Shown: positions 1 through 10,800 of the stretch, in pieces | Position numbering within the stretch: the first letter of the stretch is position 1 | Layout of the letters: every line of letters begins with the position of its first letter | NCBI GenBank assembly: GCA_021773365.1 | Contig: JAJFKF010000026.1 | Location: 1 to 35,731, forward strand | Reading direction: 5' to 3' | Length of the DNA stretch: 35,731 nt | Origin: Gammaproteobacteria bacterium | GTDB lineage: Bacteria; Pseudomonadota; Gammaproteobacteria; Steroidobacterales; Steroidobacteraceae | Position numbers and translations under genes: made by a program | Notes under the pieces: generated by a model | Told to the model about the DNA's origin: nothing | The model's database searches: none | Seen by the model: the letters and a program-made list of their open reading frames with translations, nothing else

Positions 1-339
1 AAACAGCATGTGGTAGTTGTGCGTGCCCACCGCCTGGCCGGTGCGGTGCACATCGTCGTAGGCGGCGTAGATCGGTACGTTGTTCCATTCCTGCACCTGC
101 TGCCAGGTGCCCGCGCCGTTCATGCGCGTCTCGAGGTAGGCGACCTCGACGGTGTCGTACTCGGCGTACGGATCGGTCGGAATGACATACCAGTTCAGGT
201 AGTAGTCGCCATCGGTGTCCGTGGCCGGCCCATCGAGGGTGCTGTAGTGGTAGATGCCGTAGTCAGCGTGCGCGCCGGCACAAAACAGCAGACTCGATAA
301 GGCCAATACCTCGATCAGCAACAGTTTGCAGCGATTCAT
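1..339 (-). CDS. Secreted protein of unknown function, N-terminal part only
   Basis: The minus-strand reading frame begins at ATG 339-337 and runs open off the left edge, giving 113 residues of a longer protein. An AAGGGGAG ribosome binding site lies just upstream. The N-terminus is a classical Sec signal peptide: MNRC, a hydrophobic core around LALSSLLFC, and a probable cut after AGAHA. The mature part is rich in Tyr, Trp and Asp (DYGIYHYSTLDG; DGDYYLNWYV; TWQQVQEWNNVPIYAAYDD), which suggests an extracytoplasmic beta-rich domain. No catalytic motif is visible. I do not recognise the family, and the missing C-terminus could decide it. Confidence 0.75.
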   Translation of the reverse strand, partial: MNRCKLLLIEVLALSSLLFCAGAHADYGIYHYSTLDGPATDTDGDYYLNWYVIPTDPYAEYDTVEVAYLETRMNGAGTWQQVQEWNNVPIYAAYDDVHRTGQAVGTHNYHMLF

Positions 340-729
340 TGCAGCGCTCCCCTTGTCCGTCGATACCTGAACCTTGTATGCACACGCCCCCGCCCGCTGG
401 CGCGCATCGCGGCGGCAGCAGTACAGGTGAGCTCCTCATGATGGCGACTCCGCTCAGCGCGACCGAGCGGCGAATGAACAGACTGAGATCAATATCCGGC
501 GCAGAACCGGCGTCCGAACAGACAACGTGACAGGCAGATGCATCCCGATCCCCTCAGCCCTGTTTGTTCTGATTCTAAAGTGTCTCCGTACATCCCCGCC
601 CCTGGGGAGATGCGCGCGCAGGTTAGATCAAAAAAAAACCGGGTGTCAACAATAATCGGTTGCACCCGTTGCGGCACTGGCGTAGCGTGCTCGCCGTTCG
701 TCTCGCCAGGGGACTTTCAGGAGAGGGTG
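340..729. other. Intergenic region, 390 bp
   Basis: This lies between two divergent genes for exported proteins and must hold both of their promoters. The one clear element is a leftward-reading intrinsic terminator at 630-668, listed separately. The open frames here show no ribosome binding site or protein-like composition. I see no other gene. Confidence 0.5.
630..668 (-). terminator. Rho-independent terminator reading leftward
   Basis: On the minus strand an arm at 668-659 (CGGGTGCAAC) pairs with 650-640 (GTTGACACCCG, one bulged base) around an 8-nt loop. Nine consecutive T residues follow (plus-strand A-run 630-638). This is canonical intrinsic terminator geometry. No minus-strand gene ends close to it: the nearest upstream one is aceK, whose stop is at 1233. 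It may therefore cap an icd-aceK transcript that runs antisense across the 730-1044 gene. Confidence 0.75.
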
Positions 730-1044
730 ATGGCAGAGCAGAATAAACTGAAAGCGGCTTCATGGGTTTTTCTTGTAAGTGTTTGCATGGGCACGGGTTT
801 GGCGAAGGCTGCAACGGAGCAAACGCCCATCAATGCGGATCTGCAGCGCTACCTTGACTGCGTCAACAATGCCGCCAAGGCGCAGCAGGCGGAGGGCTCC
901 GACAAGCTCTCCAATGCCCAGTCGGTGATCTCAACCTGCGAAAATCAAAAGCAGGCGCTGCTGCAGGCCCTGCCCGGCAGGGGAACCCTGAAGATCATCG
1001 GCCGGATCGAGGGGCATCTGAAGAAGCGGGAAAAGCCCAAGTAG
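730..1044 (+). CDS. Small exported protein of unknown function
   Basis: This encodes 104 residues. The start at ATG 730 is chosen because AGGAG lies at 719-723 and a signal peptide follows directly: a basic N-terminus, the core WVFLVSVCMGTGLA, and a likely cut after AKA. The frame stays open upstream to 538, but that part has no ribosome site. The mature protein of about 75 residues is helical and polar, with two Cys (LDCVNNAAK and STCENQK) spaced so that they could form a periplasmic disulfide. The tail is basic (GHLKKREKPK). I recognise no family. The icd-aceK transcript may run antisense over the gene, because the terminator for that strand lies beyond it. Confidence 0.65.
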   Translation: MAEQNKLKAASWVFLVSVCMGTGLAKAATEQTPINADLQRYLDCVNNAAKAQQAEGSDKLSNAQSVISTCENQKQALLQALPGRGTLKIIGRIEGHLKKREKPK

Positions 1045-1232
1045 AAGCAGCTGCAGGACAATCAAACAGTTGCGAAGGACCGATCGCCCTTGTGTTTGGC
1101 TGCACGCTGTCGTGCGCCACCAGTCCGGATGAGCAGCGTCGTTTGATTCACCGCGCCGGACAGTATTGACTGCCGTACCCGCTCCCGGGCATTGAGCGCC
1201 GGCAGAATGGAAGAACGTACCTCCCGGGTCTG

Positions 1233-2975
1233 CTACCGGACAAGCGCACCGCCGACAGCCCCAACCCGCTGGGGCTGATACGGCAGCACCTCCATGAGTT
1301 CCCCGTCGCGATGCTTCTGCTGTACATGCCGCCAGAAGTCCGCCGTCAGTATCTCGCCGTGAACATCCAGAAACATCCGCTTCAGCTCCTCGTCGAGGCC
1401 GAGGAAGTTGATGAAGGTTTCCGGGAAGACGTCGTTGTCGGCCACATAGAACCATGACTCGGCGCGCATCTCGTCCTCGTCGTTTGTCGCCTGCGGCAGC
1501 TCGCGGAAGCGGCAGTCGGTGACCAGGCACAGTTCGTCGTAGTCGTAGAAGATCACCCGGTTGTGGCGGGTGACGCCAAAGTTCTTCAGCAGCAGATCAC
1601 CAGCAAAGATATTGGTGTAGGCCAGGTCGCGGATGCACTGGCCGTAGTCGAGCAGGGCCGCCTCGGCCTTGTCGCGCGGCTGCTGGCGCAGGTAGAGGTT
1701 CAGCGGCGTCATGCGCCGTTCGATGTACAGATGATCGAATATCAGGTCGGCGCTCCGGTTGTGGACGCTCTTGGCTGTCTCGCTGCGTAGTTCCGCCAGC
1801 AGCTCGGGCGCGAAGCGGTCGCGCGGGAAACGCAGGCGCTTGAACTCCTGGGCATCGACCAGCCGGCCGGCGCGATCGTGCTTGAACACCAGTTCGTACT
1901 TGGCCATGACTTCGTGGCGCAGGAAGTTCTTCTGCTCGGGGAAGTGGTCGCGGATCACCTTGAAAACCACGTCAAACGAGGGCAGCGTGAAGCAGGCCAT
2001 GACCAGACCGCGCTCGCCGGGCGCGTGCACAAACTGGTCGGTGGACGTGCGCAGGTGCGCGAACAGTTCCCGGTAGCGCTCGGTCTTGCCCTGTTTGGCG
2101 CGTCCCAGTACGGTGAACAGCTCACTCACCGGCTTGCGCGGCAGCAGCGACTTCAGGAACAGCACCGCCTCGCCCACGCGCTCCAGATCAACGTGGAAAT
2201 AGGAGCGAGTGAAGCTGAAGACGACGCTGATGTCCTGTTCGCGCATCATGACGGCGTCAACCAGCACGCCGCTTTCGGTGTTCTTCAGCGCAATCACCAG
2301 GGGCAGTTCCCAGCCGCGGCCGGCGACGCGTCCGACCAGGTAGGCGCGGGTCATCTGGTAGAACACCGGGCGGATGATTTCCACGCTCTGCACAGTCCGT
2401 CGCTCACCGGCCTGCGTGCAGTGGGTCGCGACCTGCGTCGCGACATAGGCCACGCTGCGCTCGAAATCGTGCCATGGCGTGTGGAAATGGAAATCGGTGA
2501 ACACCTGTTCAAACAATAGCGGCAGCGCGCCGCGATTGACGTAGGTGTTGGTGGTCACAGGCGCGGTGATGCTGGCCAGCGGGTCCAGATCCAGGGCCAC
2601 AAACTCAAGATCGGCGGCGACGCCGACGGTGCCGAACAGTCGCCGGGTGATGGAGCTGAAGAAGGTCTTGACGAACTCGCGATCGGGCAGAGGCTCGATG
2701 AGGGCGGGGAACTGGCGGCGAATTTCCCGCCACAGCGCGCGATCCTGCGCCCGCTCACCCAGGCGCTGGTGCAGGCCGGCTACGGCGGTATCAACGAATC
2801 GCTGGTAGAGCTCGATGCGCTCGACCGCATCCTTCTGGCTGCCACGCCAGTCCCGCGTCTCGAAGCGCTGGGGGGCGCGGCGGGTGACGGTGCGGAACTC
2901 ACGGTTGTAGTCGGCGAAGGCTTCCGCGATGTAGAGGGCGGAGGTGGAGGCAAGATTGTCGACATCTGTGGTCAT
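1233..2975 (-). CDS. aceK: Isocitrate dehydrogenase kinase/phosphatase AceK
   Basis: AceK reversibly phosphorylates isocitrate dehydrogenase in the cytoplasm, setting carbon flow between the TCA cycle and the glyoxylate bypass. The product is about 580 residues, close to the E. coli enzyme (578). Family segments are all present: RSYFHVDLERV, KTERYRELFAHL, PGERGLVMACFTLPSFD with FKVIRDHFPEQK, HLYIERRMTPLNLYL, NIFAGDLLLKNFGVTRH and VIFYDYDELC (kinase catalytic and metal region). The start is uncertain. ATG 2975 is used, while an in-frame GTG at 2993 sits only 2 nt from a GGAGG. The gene lies downstream of icd on the same strand, with a 35-bp perfect inverted repeat between them that could lower its expression. 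In E. coli aceK instead follows aceBA. Confidence 0.97.
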   Translation of the reverse strand: MTTDVDNLASTSALYIAEAFADYNREFRTVTRRAPQRFETRDWRGSQKDAVERIELYQRFVDTAVAGLHQRLGERAQDRALWREIRRQFPALIEPLPDREFVKTFFSSITRRLFGTVGVAADLEFVALDLDPLASITAPVTTNTYVNRGALPLLFEQVFTDFHFHTPWHDFERSVAYVATQVATHCTQAGERRTVQSVEIIRPVFYQMTRAYLVGRVAGRGWELPLVIALKNTESGVLVDAVMMREQDISVVFSFTRSYFHVDLERVGEAVLFLKSLLPRKPVSELFTVLGRAKQGKTERYRELFAHLRTSTDQFVHAPGERGLVMACFTLPSFDVVFKVIRDHFPEQKNFLRHEVMAKYELVFKHDRAGRLVDAQEFKRLRFPRDRFAPELLAELRSETAKSVHNRSADLIFDHLYIERRMTPLNLYLRQQPRDKAEAALLDYGQCIRDLAYTNIFAGDLLLKNFGVTRHNRVIFYDYDELCLVTDCRFRELPQATNDEDEMRAESWFYVADNDVFPETFINFLGLDEELKRMFLDVHGEILTADFWRHVQQKHRDGELMEVLPYQPQRVGAVGGALVR

Positions 2976-3026
2976 TTCAGGCGCTGTTCCCACAACCTCC
3001 GCTTCAGAACATCTGCCGGCGTTCGA

Positions 3027-3112
3027 GCGGCGGGCCGGTGGGGGAAGTTACCCACATTTTATGGGAATCCCACCCCTTAAAATGTGGGTAACTTCCCCCA
3101 CCGGCCCGCCGC
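3027..3112. repeat. Perfect 35-bp inverted repeat between icd and aceK
   Basis: Bases 3027-3061 and 3078-3112 are exact reverse complements with no mismatch. The 16-nt loop (3062-3077) contains its own TGGGA-A-TCCCA palindrome. Arm content includes CGGCGGGCCGGTGGGGGAAG and GTTACCCACATTTT. No T-run follows the hairpin on either strand, so it is not a standard intrinsic terminator. It fills most of the gap between icd and aceK, so it would fold in their shared mRNA. It could be a REP/MITE-like mobile palindrome, or an mRNA stabiliser or attenuator. Confidence 0.95.
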
Positions 3113-3124
3113 CCAACGAACCCG

Positions 3125-4423
<1,299 letters not shown>

Positions 4424-4543
4424 GGCGCGCTCCTGATGGTGCCTGGATGGGTTTATAAGGGTCTGGAAGGGCGCGAATCCTAGCACAATCAACGGATTGA
4501 TCCGGGTCTCGGCCCGGCCGGGGAACGACCTGCGGGGGAGCCT

Positions 4544-4563
4544 GTCATAACCATTTGTTTGAC
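4544..4563. promoter_or_regulatory. Candidate operator upstream of the metal-efflux operon
   Basis: GTCATAAC (4544-4551) and GTTTGAC (4557-4563) form an imperfect inverted repeat 46 nt before the first gene of the efflux operon. Two-component copper regulators often bind GTCA/TGAC-type palindromes, so this is a reasonable but unproven regulatory site. I did not find a convincing MerR/CueR-type long-spacer promoter. Confidence 0.25.
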
Positions 4564-4609
4564 GGTGGGCGTACTGCTCCGGTAAGTTTCCGGCAGAGAT
4601 TCCATTCCC

Positions 4610-5044
4610 ATGACTCCTTTTACTCAACTTCGCCGCCACCGCACCCGCATCGGGCGGGTGGTGCTGACCGCTTTTGTTACAGGCTGGATGGCACTGGCGT
4701 GGCAGCCCTGTGTGCATGCTTTCGAGGGCATGCAGGCGCAGGAGGCTTCGGCGCAAGAGGTTGAGCATTGCCTGCATTGTCCGCCCAAGGTGCAGGCGGA
4801 GCAGGCGCCTGCGGCGTGCTGCGATGAAGCCGATGCGGCTGCGCCCTGTACGGATGTCGACCAGTCGGCGACCGAAGCACGGTCCGCGGTCAAACTGCAA
4901 CTGCCGGTTGTGGTGACAGCCGGGTTGCACGATGAGGTCTTTGTTGCCGCGAGCCGTGCCGTATTTCTGCCCGTCCAGGGCGATGCTTCGAGGCGGGCCC
5001 CACCTCGTTCCATCTATCTCACCTTCGGTGTCCTGCTGAACTAG
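4610..5044 (+). CDS. Cys-rich exported protein heading the efflux operon
   Basis: This encodes 144 residues. The N-terminus carries Arg residues (RRHRTRIGR) and a hydrophobic segment ([15 protein letters not shown]), so it is exported or membrane-anchored. A central stretch concentrates Cys and His ([21 protein letters not shown]), which fits metal or thiol binding in the periplasm. The tail is less polar. It lies 49 nt upstream of cusC on the same strand and opens the operon, as short uncharacterised proteins often do in HME-RND efflux loci. The ribosome site is weak (GGCAGAGA). No named family is recognised. A periplasmic Cu/Ag-binding or sensing role is inferred from Cys content and position only. 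Confidence 0.7.
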   Translation: MTPFTQLRRHRTRIGRVVLTAFVTGWMALAWQPCVHAFEGMQAQEASAQEVEHCLHCPPKVQAEQAPAACCDEADAAAPCTDVDQSATEARSAVKLQLPVVVTAGLHDEVFVAASRAVFLPVQGDASRRAPPRSIYLTFGVLLN

Positions 5045-5093
5045 AGCGCCTTCTTTACCGTTTGCCATTGCGGTTCGAAGAAGGAGGCTATTC

Positions 5094-6371
5094 ATGTTTT
5101 GCCGTGCGCGCGCCTGTCGTGGGCGCCTGATTTTAATTGTTGCTGTTTCGCTGTGCGCTGCTGCGGAAGTGTCCGCGCAGGACGTACTTACGCTGGGGGA
5201 GGCGCTGGATCTGGCTGCGACGCAGCAGCCCAGCGTTCAGGCACCCCAGGCCATGGCGCGCGCCGCGCGCGAGACGGCGGTGGCCGAGCGCCAGTTGCCC
5301 GATCCCACGCTGTCACTTGGACTGGCGAATGTTCCGGTAGAAGGAGCCCAGGCGCTGGATTTGCGCAGCGAGCCCATGACGCAGGTCATGGTCGAGTTCT
5401 CCCAGCCACTGCCGCGTGCCAGCACCCGTCGCCTGCGCAGTGAACAGGCGTTGCTCGAGGCGGATGCGGCTGACGTTCTGTCGCTGCAGGTGCTCAGTGA
5501 GGTGCGTCGCGACGCGGCCGTAGCCTGGTTTGAGGCCATGGGACGCGAGCAGGCCCATGCACTGGCTGTTCGCAACCACGCCGAAGCGCTGCAACTCGTG
5601 CAGGCCGTCGAAATTGATCACCGCGGTGGCCGGGCCACGCAGGCGCAGCTGCTCGATGCCCGTCTTGCGGCGGCGATGGCCGAAGATCGTGTCGCGGCGC
5701 TGCGGCTGCAGGCGCATCACGCACGCACGGTGCTGTCGCGCTGGATCGGTGAGGCCGCCTTCAGACCCTTGCCGCAGAGCTGGCCGGTGTTGCCGGCGCC
5801 GGCGCCACTCGCGAATGTTCTCGCGCATACCGCGCAGCACCCCCGTCTCGAAGTCCTGTCGGTGCAGATTGAAGCCGCGGACAAGGCAGTGGCGTTGGCG
5901 CGCGACAGCTACCGTCCGAACTGGAGCGTGGATGTGTACTACGCCAACCGGCCAGCTTACGCCGATATGGTGGGTGCTCGCGTGAACATCGATCTGCCAT
6001 TGTTTGCCGGCAATCGCCAGGACCGCAGGCTGGCCGCCAGTGTGGCGCGACGCGAGGAGGCGAACGCGCGGCACGCGGATGCACTGAATGAGCAATCCGC
6101 CCAGGTACACAGGGCCTGGGCCGAGTACGAGGATTCCGACGCGCGCCTCAGTCGCTTCGATGAGTCCATTCTGCCCACGGCGCGTCAGCGCGTGGCGGCC
6201 GTTCAGGCCGCCTATGGCGCCGGCACGGGCAGTCTGGTGGAAGTCTATGCAAGTCGTCGCACCGTACTTGACATGCAGATCGAACAAACGGCGCTGACCG
6301 TGGCGCGCGCGCGTGCCCTGATTCTGATTCAGTATTTTTCAACTGCAGGAGTTCGTCATGAGTACCCGTAA
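5094..6371 (+). CDS. cusC: TolC-family outer membrane factor of heavy-metal efflux (CusC/CzcC-like)
   Basis: This is the outer-membrane channel of a tripartite RND pump. The product is 425 residues, a normal length for the CzcC/CusC group. AGGAGG at 5084-5089 precedes the ATG, and a signal peptide ([18 protein letters not shown]) follows. The body shows two TolC-type repeats. In the first, [17 protein letters not shown] is followed by [13 protein letters not shown]. In the second, long Ala/Arg-rich coiled helices ([20 protein letters not shown]) are followed by [20 protein letters not shown]. It overlaps the next gene by 14 nt, indicating one operon with coupled translation. Assignment to copper rather than zinc/cobalt export rests on the CusA partner. 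Confidence 0.93.
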   Translation: MFCRARACRGRLILIVAVSLCAAAEVSAQDVLTLGEALDLAATQQPSVQAPQAMARAARETAVAERQLPDPTLSLGLANVPVEGAQALDLRSEPMTQVMVEFSQPLPRASTRRLRSEQALLEADAADVLSLQVLSEVRRDAAVAWFEAMGREQAHALAVRNHAEALQLVQAVEIDHRGGRATQAQLLDARLAAAMAEDRVAALRLQAHHARTVLSRWIGEAAFRPLPQSWPVLPAPAPLANVLAHTAQHPRLEVLSVQIEAADKAVALARDSYRPNWSVDVYYANRPAYADMVGARVNIDLPLFAGNRQDRRLAASVARREEANARHADALNEQSAQVHRAWAEYEDSDARLSRFDESILPTARQRVAAVQAAYGAGTGSLVEVYASRRTVLDMQIEQTALTVARARALILIQYFSTAGVRHEYP

Positions 6372-7872
6372 CTGGATTGTTGTATTGGCCGTGGCGCTGG
6401 CCGCGGTCGCGGCTGGAACCTGGTATTTCACCGCGGAACGTGCGTCGACACATGAGCACAGCACCGCGAACTACACCTGTCCCATGCACCCGGAGGTGGT
6501 TTCGCAGGACCCGGACGGCCGTTGTCCGATCTGCGGCATGAACCTGGTGCCGTCCAGGCAGGCCGCGGCGCAGCCGGCCATGAAGGAGCAGGCCGTCTAC
6601 ACCTGTCCCATGCATCCGGAAGTGCGTACGCACGATGCCGATGCGCCTTGCCCGATTTGCGGCATGAACCTGGTGCTGGCGAAGGATCAGGGTAGCAGCG
6701 GGCCGGCCAGTGAGGAGATTGTCTACACCTGTCCCATGCATCCGGAAGTACACACCCATGATGCCGATGCGCCCTGTCCGATCTGCGGCATGGATCTGGT
6801 GCCGGAGAAAAATGAGGCGCCCCCGGAGCAGGCAGGCGCCGCTACGGTGCAGATCGATCCGCGGATGGTGCAGAACCTCGGCATTCGTTCGGCGCCGGTG
6901 CGGGAGGGACGCCTGGATGCTCAGCTGCGCACGGTGGCCAGCGTGCAAGCGGATGAGCGGCGCATCGAGGTGGTTGAGGCGCGGGCTGCCGGCTGGGTGG
7001 AGCAGCTGCATGTCGGTGCCGTCGGTGAACCGGTGCGGCGCGGACAATTGCTGGCACAGATTTACTCGCCGGAGCTGGCGGCTGCACAGGAAGAATATGT
7101 GCTGGCGCTGGAGGCTCAGGACCAGACGCTGGCGGCTGCCGCACGCCAGCGTCTGGATCGCTTCGGTGTCAGTAAATCGCAGCTCGATGACCTGGCGCGC
7201 ACACGCAAACCCAGTCGCATCGTGAATATCTATTCGCCCGGCGATGGCATCGTGCTGGAGCTGGGCGTGCGCTCCGGTGCCCAGGTCACGCCCGGCATGG
7301 CGTTGTTTCGCGTGGTCGATCTGTCCACGGTGTGGATGACGGCACAGATCCCCGAGGGCCAGGCTGGCGCGGTGGAGGTCGGCGATGCGGTGCAGGCGCG
7401 GGTGGCCGCCGTTCCCGGCAGGACTTTCGACGGGAAAATCGAGTATGTCTATCCGCGCCTCAGCGAGGATTCGCGTACGCTGGCGGCGCGGGTGGTGCTG
7501 GACAATCCACAGCTGGCGCTGAAGCCCGGCATGTATGCGGAACTGACCATCGACAGGCAGGCTCCGGACAATGCCGAAACGCACCTGCTGGTACCCGCCG
7601 AATCGGTTATCCGCACTGGCACCCGCACCATGATCATCGTAGCCGAAGGTGATGGTCGCTTCCGCCCCGTTCACGTTGGGCTCGGCCTGGAACGTGGTGA
7701 CACCATCGAAGTGCTTTCGGGGCTGAGCGCCGGGCAGTCGGTGGTGGTATCCGGGCAGTTCCTGATCGATTCGGAAGCCAGCCTGCGGGGTGTGCTGGGT
7801 CGACTGGCGGCCCCGGCCCCGCAGCACGGGCATGGCATGCATGAGAACAGCGGAGCGGGCGCACAAACATGA
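6358..7872 (+). CDS. cusB: CusB-like periplasmic adaptor with three N-terminal heavy-metal-binding domains
   Basis: This is the membrane-fusion protein joining the inner-membrane pump to the outer-membrane channel. The product is 504 residues. CAGGAG lies just before the ATG. One N-terminal membrane/signal segment (WIVVLAVALAAVAAGTWYF) is followed by three copies of the YTCPMHPEV...CPICGM heavy-metal-binding domain at residues 39-65, 81-107 and 123-149. A standard adaptor follows: a barrel-sandwich start (VEARAAGWVEQLHVGAVGEP), an alpha-helical hairpin around 235-280, a lipoyl second half (IVNIYSPGDGIVLELGV), then beta-barrel and membrane-proximal domains. The stop overlaps the cusA start (ATGA). 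The domain triplication is unusual. Confidence 0.95.
   Translation: MSTRNWIVVLAVALAAVAAGTWYFTAERASTHEHSTANYTCPMHPEVVSQDPDGRCPICGMNLVPSRQAAAQPAMKEQAVYTCPMHPEVRTHDADAPCPICGMNLVLAKDQGSSGPASEEIVYTCPMHPEVHTHDADAPCPICGMDLVPEKNEAPPEQAGAATVQIDPRMVQNLGIRSAPVREGRLDAQLRTVASVQADERRIEVVEARAAGWVEQLHVGAVGEPVRRGQLLAQIYSPELAAAQEEYVLALEAQDQTLAAAARQRLDRFGVSKSQLDDLARTRKPSRIVNIYSPGDGIVLELGVRSGAQVTPGMALFRVVDLSTVWMTAQIPEGQAGAVEVGDAVQARVAAVPGRTFDGKIEYVYPRLSEDSRTLAARVVLDNPQLALKPGMYAELTIDRQAPDNAETHLLVPAESVIRTGTRTMIIVAEGDGRFRPVHVGLGLERGDTIEVLSGLSAGQSVVVSGQFLIDSEASLRGVLGRLAAPAPQHGHGMHENSGAGAQT
6472..6804 (+). repeat. Three tandem heavy-metal-binding domain units inside cusB
   Basis: Units lie at 6472-6552, 6598-6678 and 6724-6804, with an exact 126-nt (42-residue) period. 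Each encodes YTCPMHPEV, a variable turn, then CPICGM. The first 26 bases of units 2 and 3 are identical and most later differences are silent, so that duplication looks the more recent. Unit 1 is more diverged (VSQDPDGR in place of THDADAP). Confidence 0.9.
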
Positions 7873-10800
7873 TCGCACGGCTGATCCACTGGTCGGTCCG
7901 CAACCGCTTTCTGGTGCTGGTTGCGGCGTTGCTGGCCACTGCGTGGGGCGTGTACTCGGCGCTGCGCATTCCGCTGGACGCCATCCCCGATCTGTCGGAC
8001 GTGCAGGTCATCGTCAAGACCACCTATCCCGGTCAGTCACCGCAGGTGGTGGAAGACCAGGTGACCTATCCGCTGACTACCACACTTTTGTCGGTTCCCG
8101 GCGCGCGCACCGTGCGTGGTTATTCGTTCTTTGGTGACTCGTATGTGTACGTGCTGTTCGAGGACGGCACCGATCTTTACTGGGCACGCTCGCGGGTGCT
8201 GGAGTATCTCTCCCAGGCACAGAGCCGTCTGCCCGCCACGGCGCGCAGTGCGCTGGGCCCCGATGCCACCGGCGTGGGCTGGATCTACGAATACGCGTTG
8301 GTCGATCGCAGCGGCCAGCATGACATCGGCCAGCTGCGGGCACTGCAGGACTGGTTCCTGAAATACGAATTGACTGCGGTGGAAGGTGTGTCCGAGGTGG
8401 CCACCGTCGGCGGTTTTGTTTCCCAGTACCAGATCGTGCTCGATCCGGACCGTCTGCGCGCCTTCCGCCTGACGCAGTCGCGCGTGGTAGAGGCGGTGCA
8501 GGCGGCCAATGGCGAAGCCGGCGGCTCGGTGCTGGAGATGGGCGAAGCCGAGTACATGGTGCGCACCCGCGCCTATCTGAGTTCGCTGGATGATTTTCGC
8601 CAGATTCCGCTGGGGCTGGCGCCGGACGGCACGCCCATCGTGCTGTCGGATGTGGCCTGGGTGCAGCGCGGACCGGAGTTTCGCCGCGGCGTTGCCGAGC
8701 TGGACGGAGAAGGCGAGGTGGTTGGCGGCATCGTGGTGCTTCGATCCGGAGAGAATGCACTGCGAACCATTGAAGCGGTGAAGCGCAAGCTGGACGGTCT
8801 GCGAGGCGGCCTGCCCGCTGGCGTGGAGCTGGTGGAAACCTACGATCGCTCGGCGCTGATCGAGCGGGCGGTGGGTAACCTCAAGAACAAGCTCATCGAG
8901 GAATTCATCGTCGTGGCGCTGATCTGCGCCGCCTTCCTGTTCCACCTGCGCTCCTCGCTGGTGGCGGTGATCACCCTGCCACTGGGCGTGCTGGTCGCCC
9001 TGGGCGTAATGAGGCTGCAGGGCATCGACGCCAACATCATGTCGCTGGGCGGCATCGCCATCGCCATCGGCGCCATGGTGGATGCGGCCATCGTGATGAT
9101 CGAGAACGCCCACAAGAAGCTGGAGGCCTGGCAGGAAGCGCATGAGGGGGAACTTGCTCCAGCCGAGCGCATTCGGCTGATCGCATCAGCTGCCGCTGAA
9201 GTCGGACCGGCGCTGTTCTTTTCGCTGCTGATCATCACCCTGTCTTTCCTGCCCATCTTCACCCTGCAGGGCCAGGCGGGGCGGCTGTTTGCACCGCTGG
9301 CCTTTACCAAGACCTATGCCATGGCCGCGGCAGCCGGTTTGTCGGTGACGTTGGTGCCGGTGCTCATGGTGGCCTTCATTCGCGGCCGCGTGCGCAAGGA
9401 AACCGACAACCCGATCAATCGCGGGCTGATCGGCGCCTACAGGCCGGCTATCAATGCGGTGCTGTCGGCGCCGAAGCTGACACTGGGTATCGCCGCCGTG
9501 GTGCTGATGGCCACGCTGTGGCCACTCAGCCGGCTGGGAACTGAGTTCATGCCGCCGCTCGATGAAGGCGATCTGCTGTACATGCCCACGGCTCTCCCGG
9601 GCCTGTCCATTGGCAAGGCGGCGGAACTGCTGCAACAAACCGACCGCATCATCAAGACTTTTCCCGAGGTCGAGACGGTCTTCGGCAAGCTCGGTCGCGC
9701 GGAAACCGCCACCGACCCGGCACCGCTGGAGATGGTGGAAACCACCATCCGCCTCAAGCCCCGTGAGGAATGGCGCGAGGGGCTGACTCCGCAGGCGCTG
9801 GTTGCCGAACTCGATGCGGCGCTGCAGATTCCTGGCATGGCCAATGTCTGGGTGCAGCCCATCCGCAACCGCATCGACATGCTGGCCACCGGCATCAAAT
9901 CGCCCGTGGGCGTGAAAATCGCAGGTCCCGATCTGAAGGTGATCGAACGGCTGGGCCGGGAGGTGGAGGCGGTGCTGCGGGAAGTGCCGGGTACTTCGTC
10001 AGCCTTTTCCGAGCGGGTCAGCGGCGGGCGCTACATCGAAATCCGACCGGACCGGCTGGCGGCAGCCCGGCAGGGTCTGAGCATGGAAGAATTGCTGCAG
10101 GTGACGGAGCTGGCGCTTGGCGGAAAGAACATCGGCGAAACCGTGGAAGGCCTGCAGCGCTTTCCGATCAATGTGCGTTATCCGCGCGAGCTGCGCGACT
10201 CGCTGGCGGATCTGCGCGAACTGCCCATCGTGACCTCACGGGGCGCGACGGTAACGCTGGGGCAGGTGGCCGAGATTGCTGTTGTTGATGGTCCGCCCAT
10301 GCTCAAGAGCGAGGATGCACGCCTGAACGGCTGGGTGTTTGTGGACATCCGCGATCGTGACATCGGCTCCTATGTGGGCGATGCCCGTGCGCGGGTGGCC
10401 GAAGCTGTGGCATTGCCCGCCGGCTACTCCATCACCTGGTCAGGGCAGTTCGAGTATATGCAGCGCGCCAAAGAACGCCTGACGATGGCGATTCCGGTCA
10501 CGTTACTCGTGATCTTTGTGCTGCTGTACCTGGCGTTCGGTTCACTGCGTGATGCGACGGTGGTGATGGCCACGCTGCCGTTCGCGCTGGTCGGCGGTTT
10601 CTGGCTGATTTACGCGCTCGGGCACGATATTTCGGTGGCCAGTGCCGTGGGTTTCATCGCGCTGGGCGGGGTGGCCGCGGAATTTGGCGTCATCATGCTG
10701 CTGTACCTGAACCAGGCGGTGGAGCAGCGCCGGGCCGAAGGCCGGCTCAACAACCTGGACGATCTGCGTGCTGCCATTATCGAGGGTGCGGTGCTGCGGG

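Noticed and set aside
538-729. N-terminal extension of the 730-1044 gene
   Set aside because: The extension has no ribosome site, crosses the terminator hairpin and would bury the signal peptide internally.
3027-3112. Palindrome as an intrinsic terminator of icd
   Set aside because: No T-run follows the stem on either strand; the only T/A stretch is inside the arms.
4424-5095. 224-residue N-terminal extension of isocitrate dehydrogenase
   Set aside because: It runs antisense through the Cys-rich efflux gene, while ATG 4423 has a good ribosome site and gives the family length.
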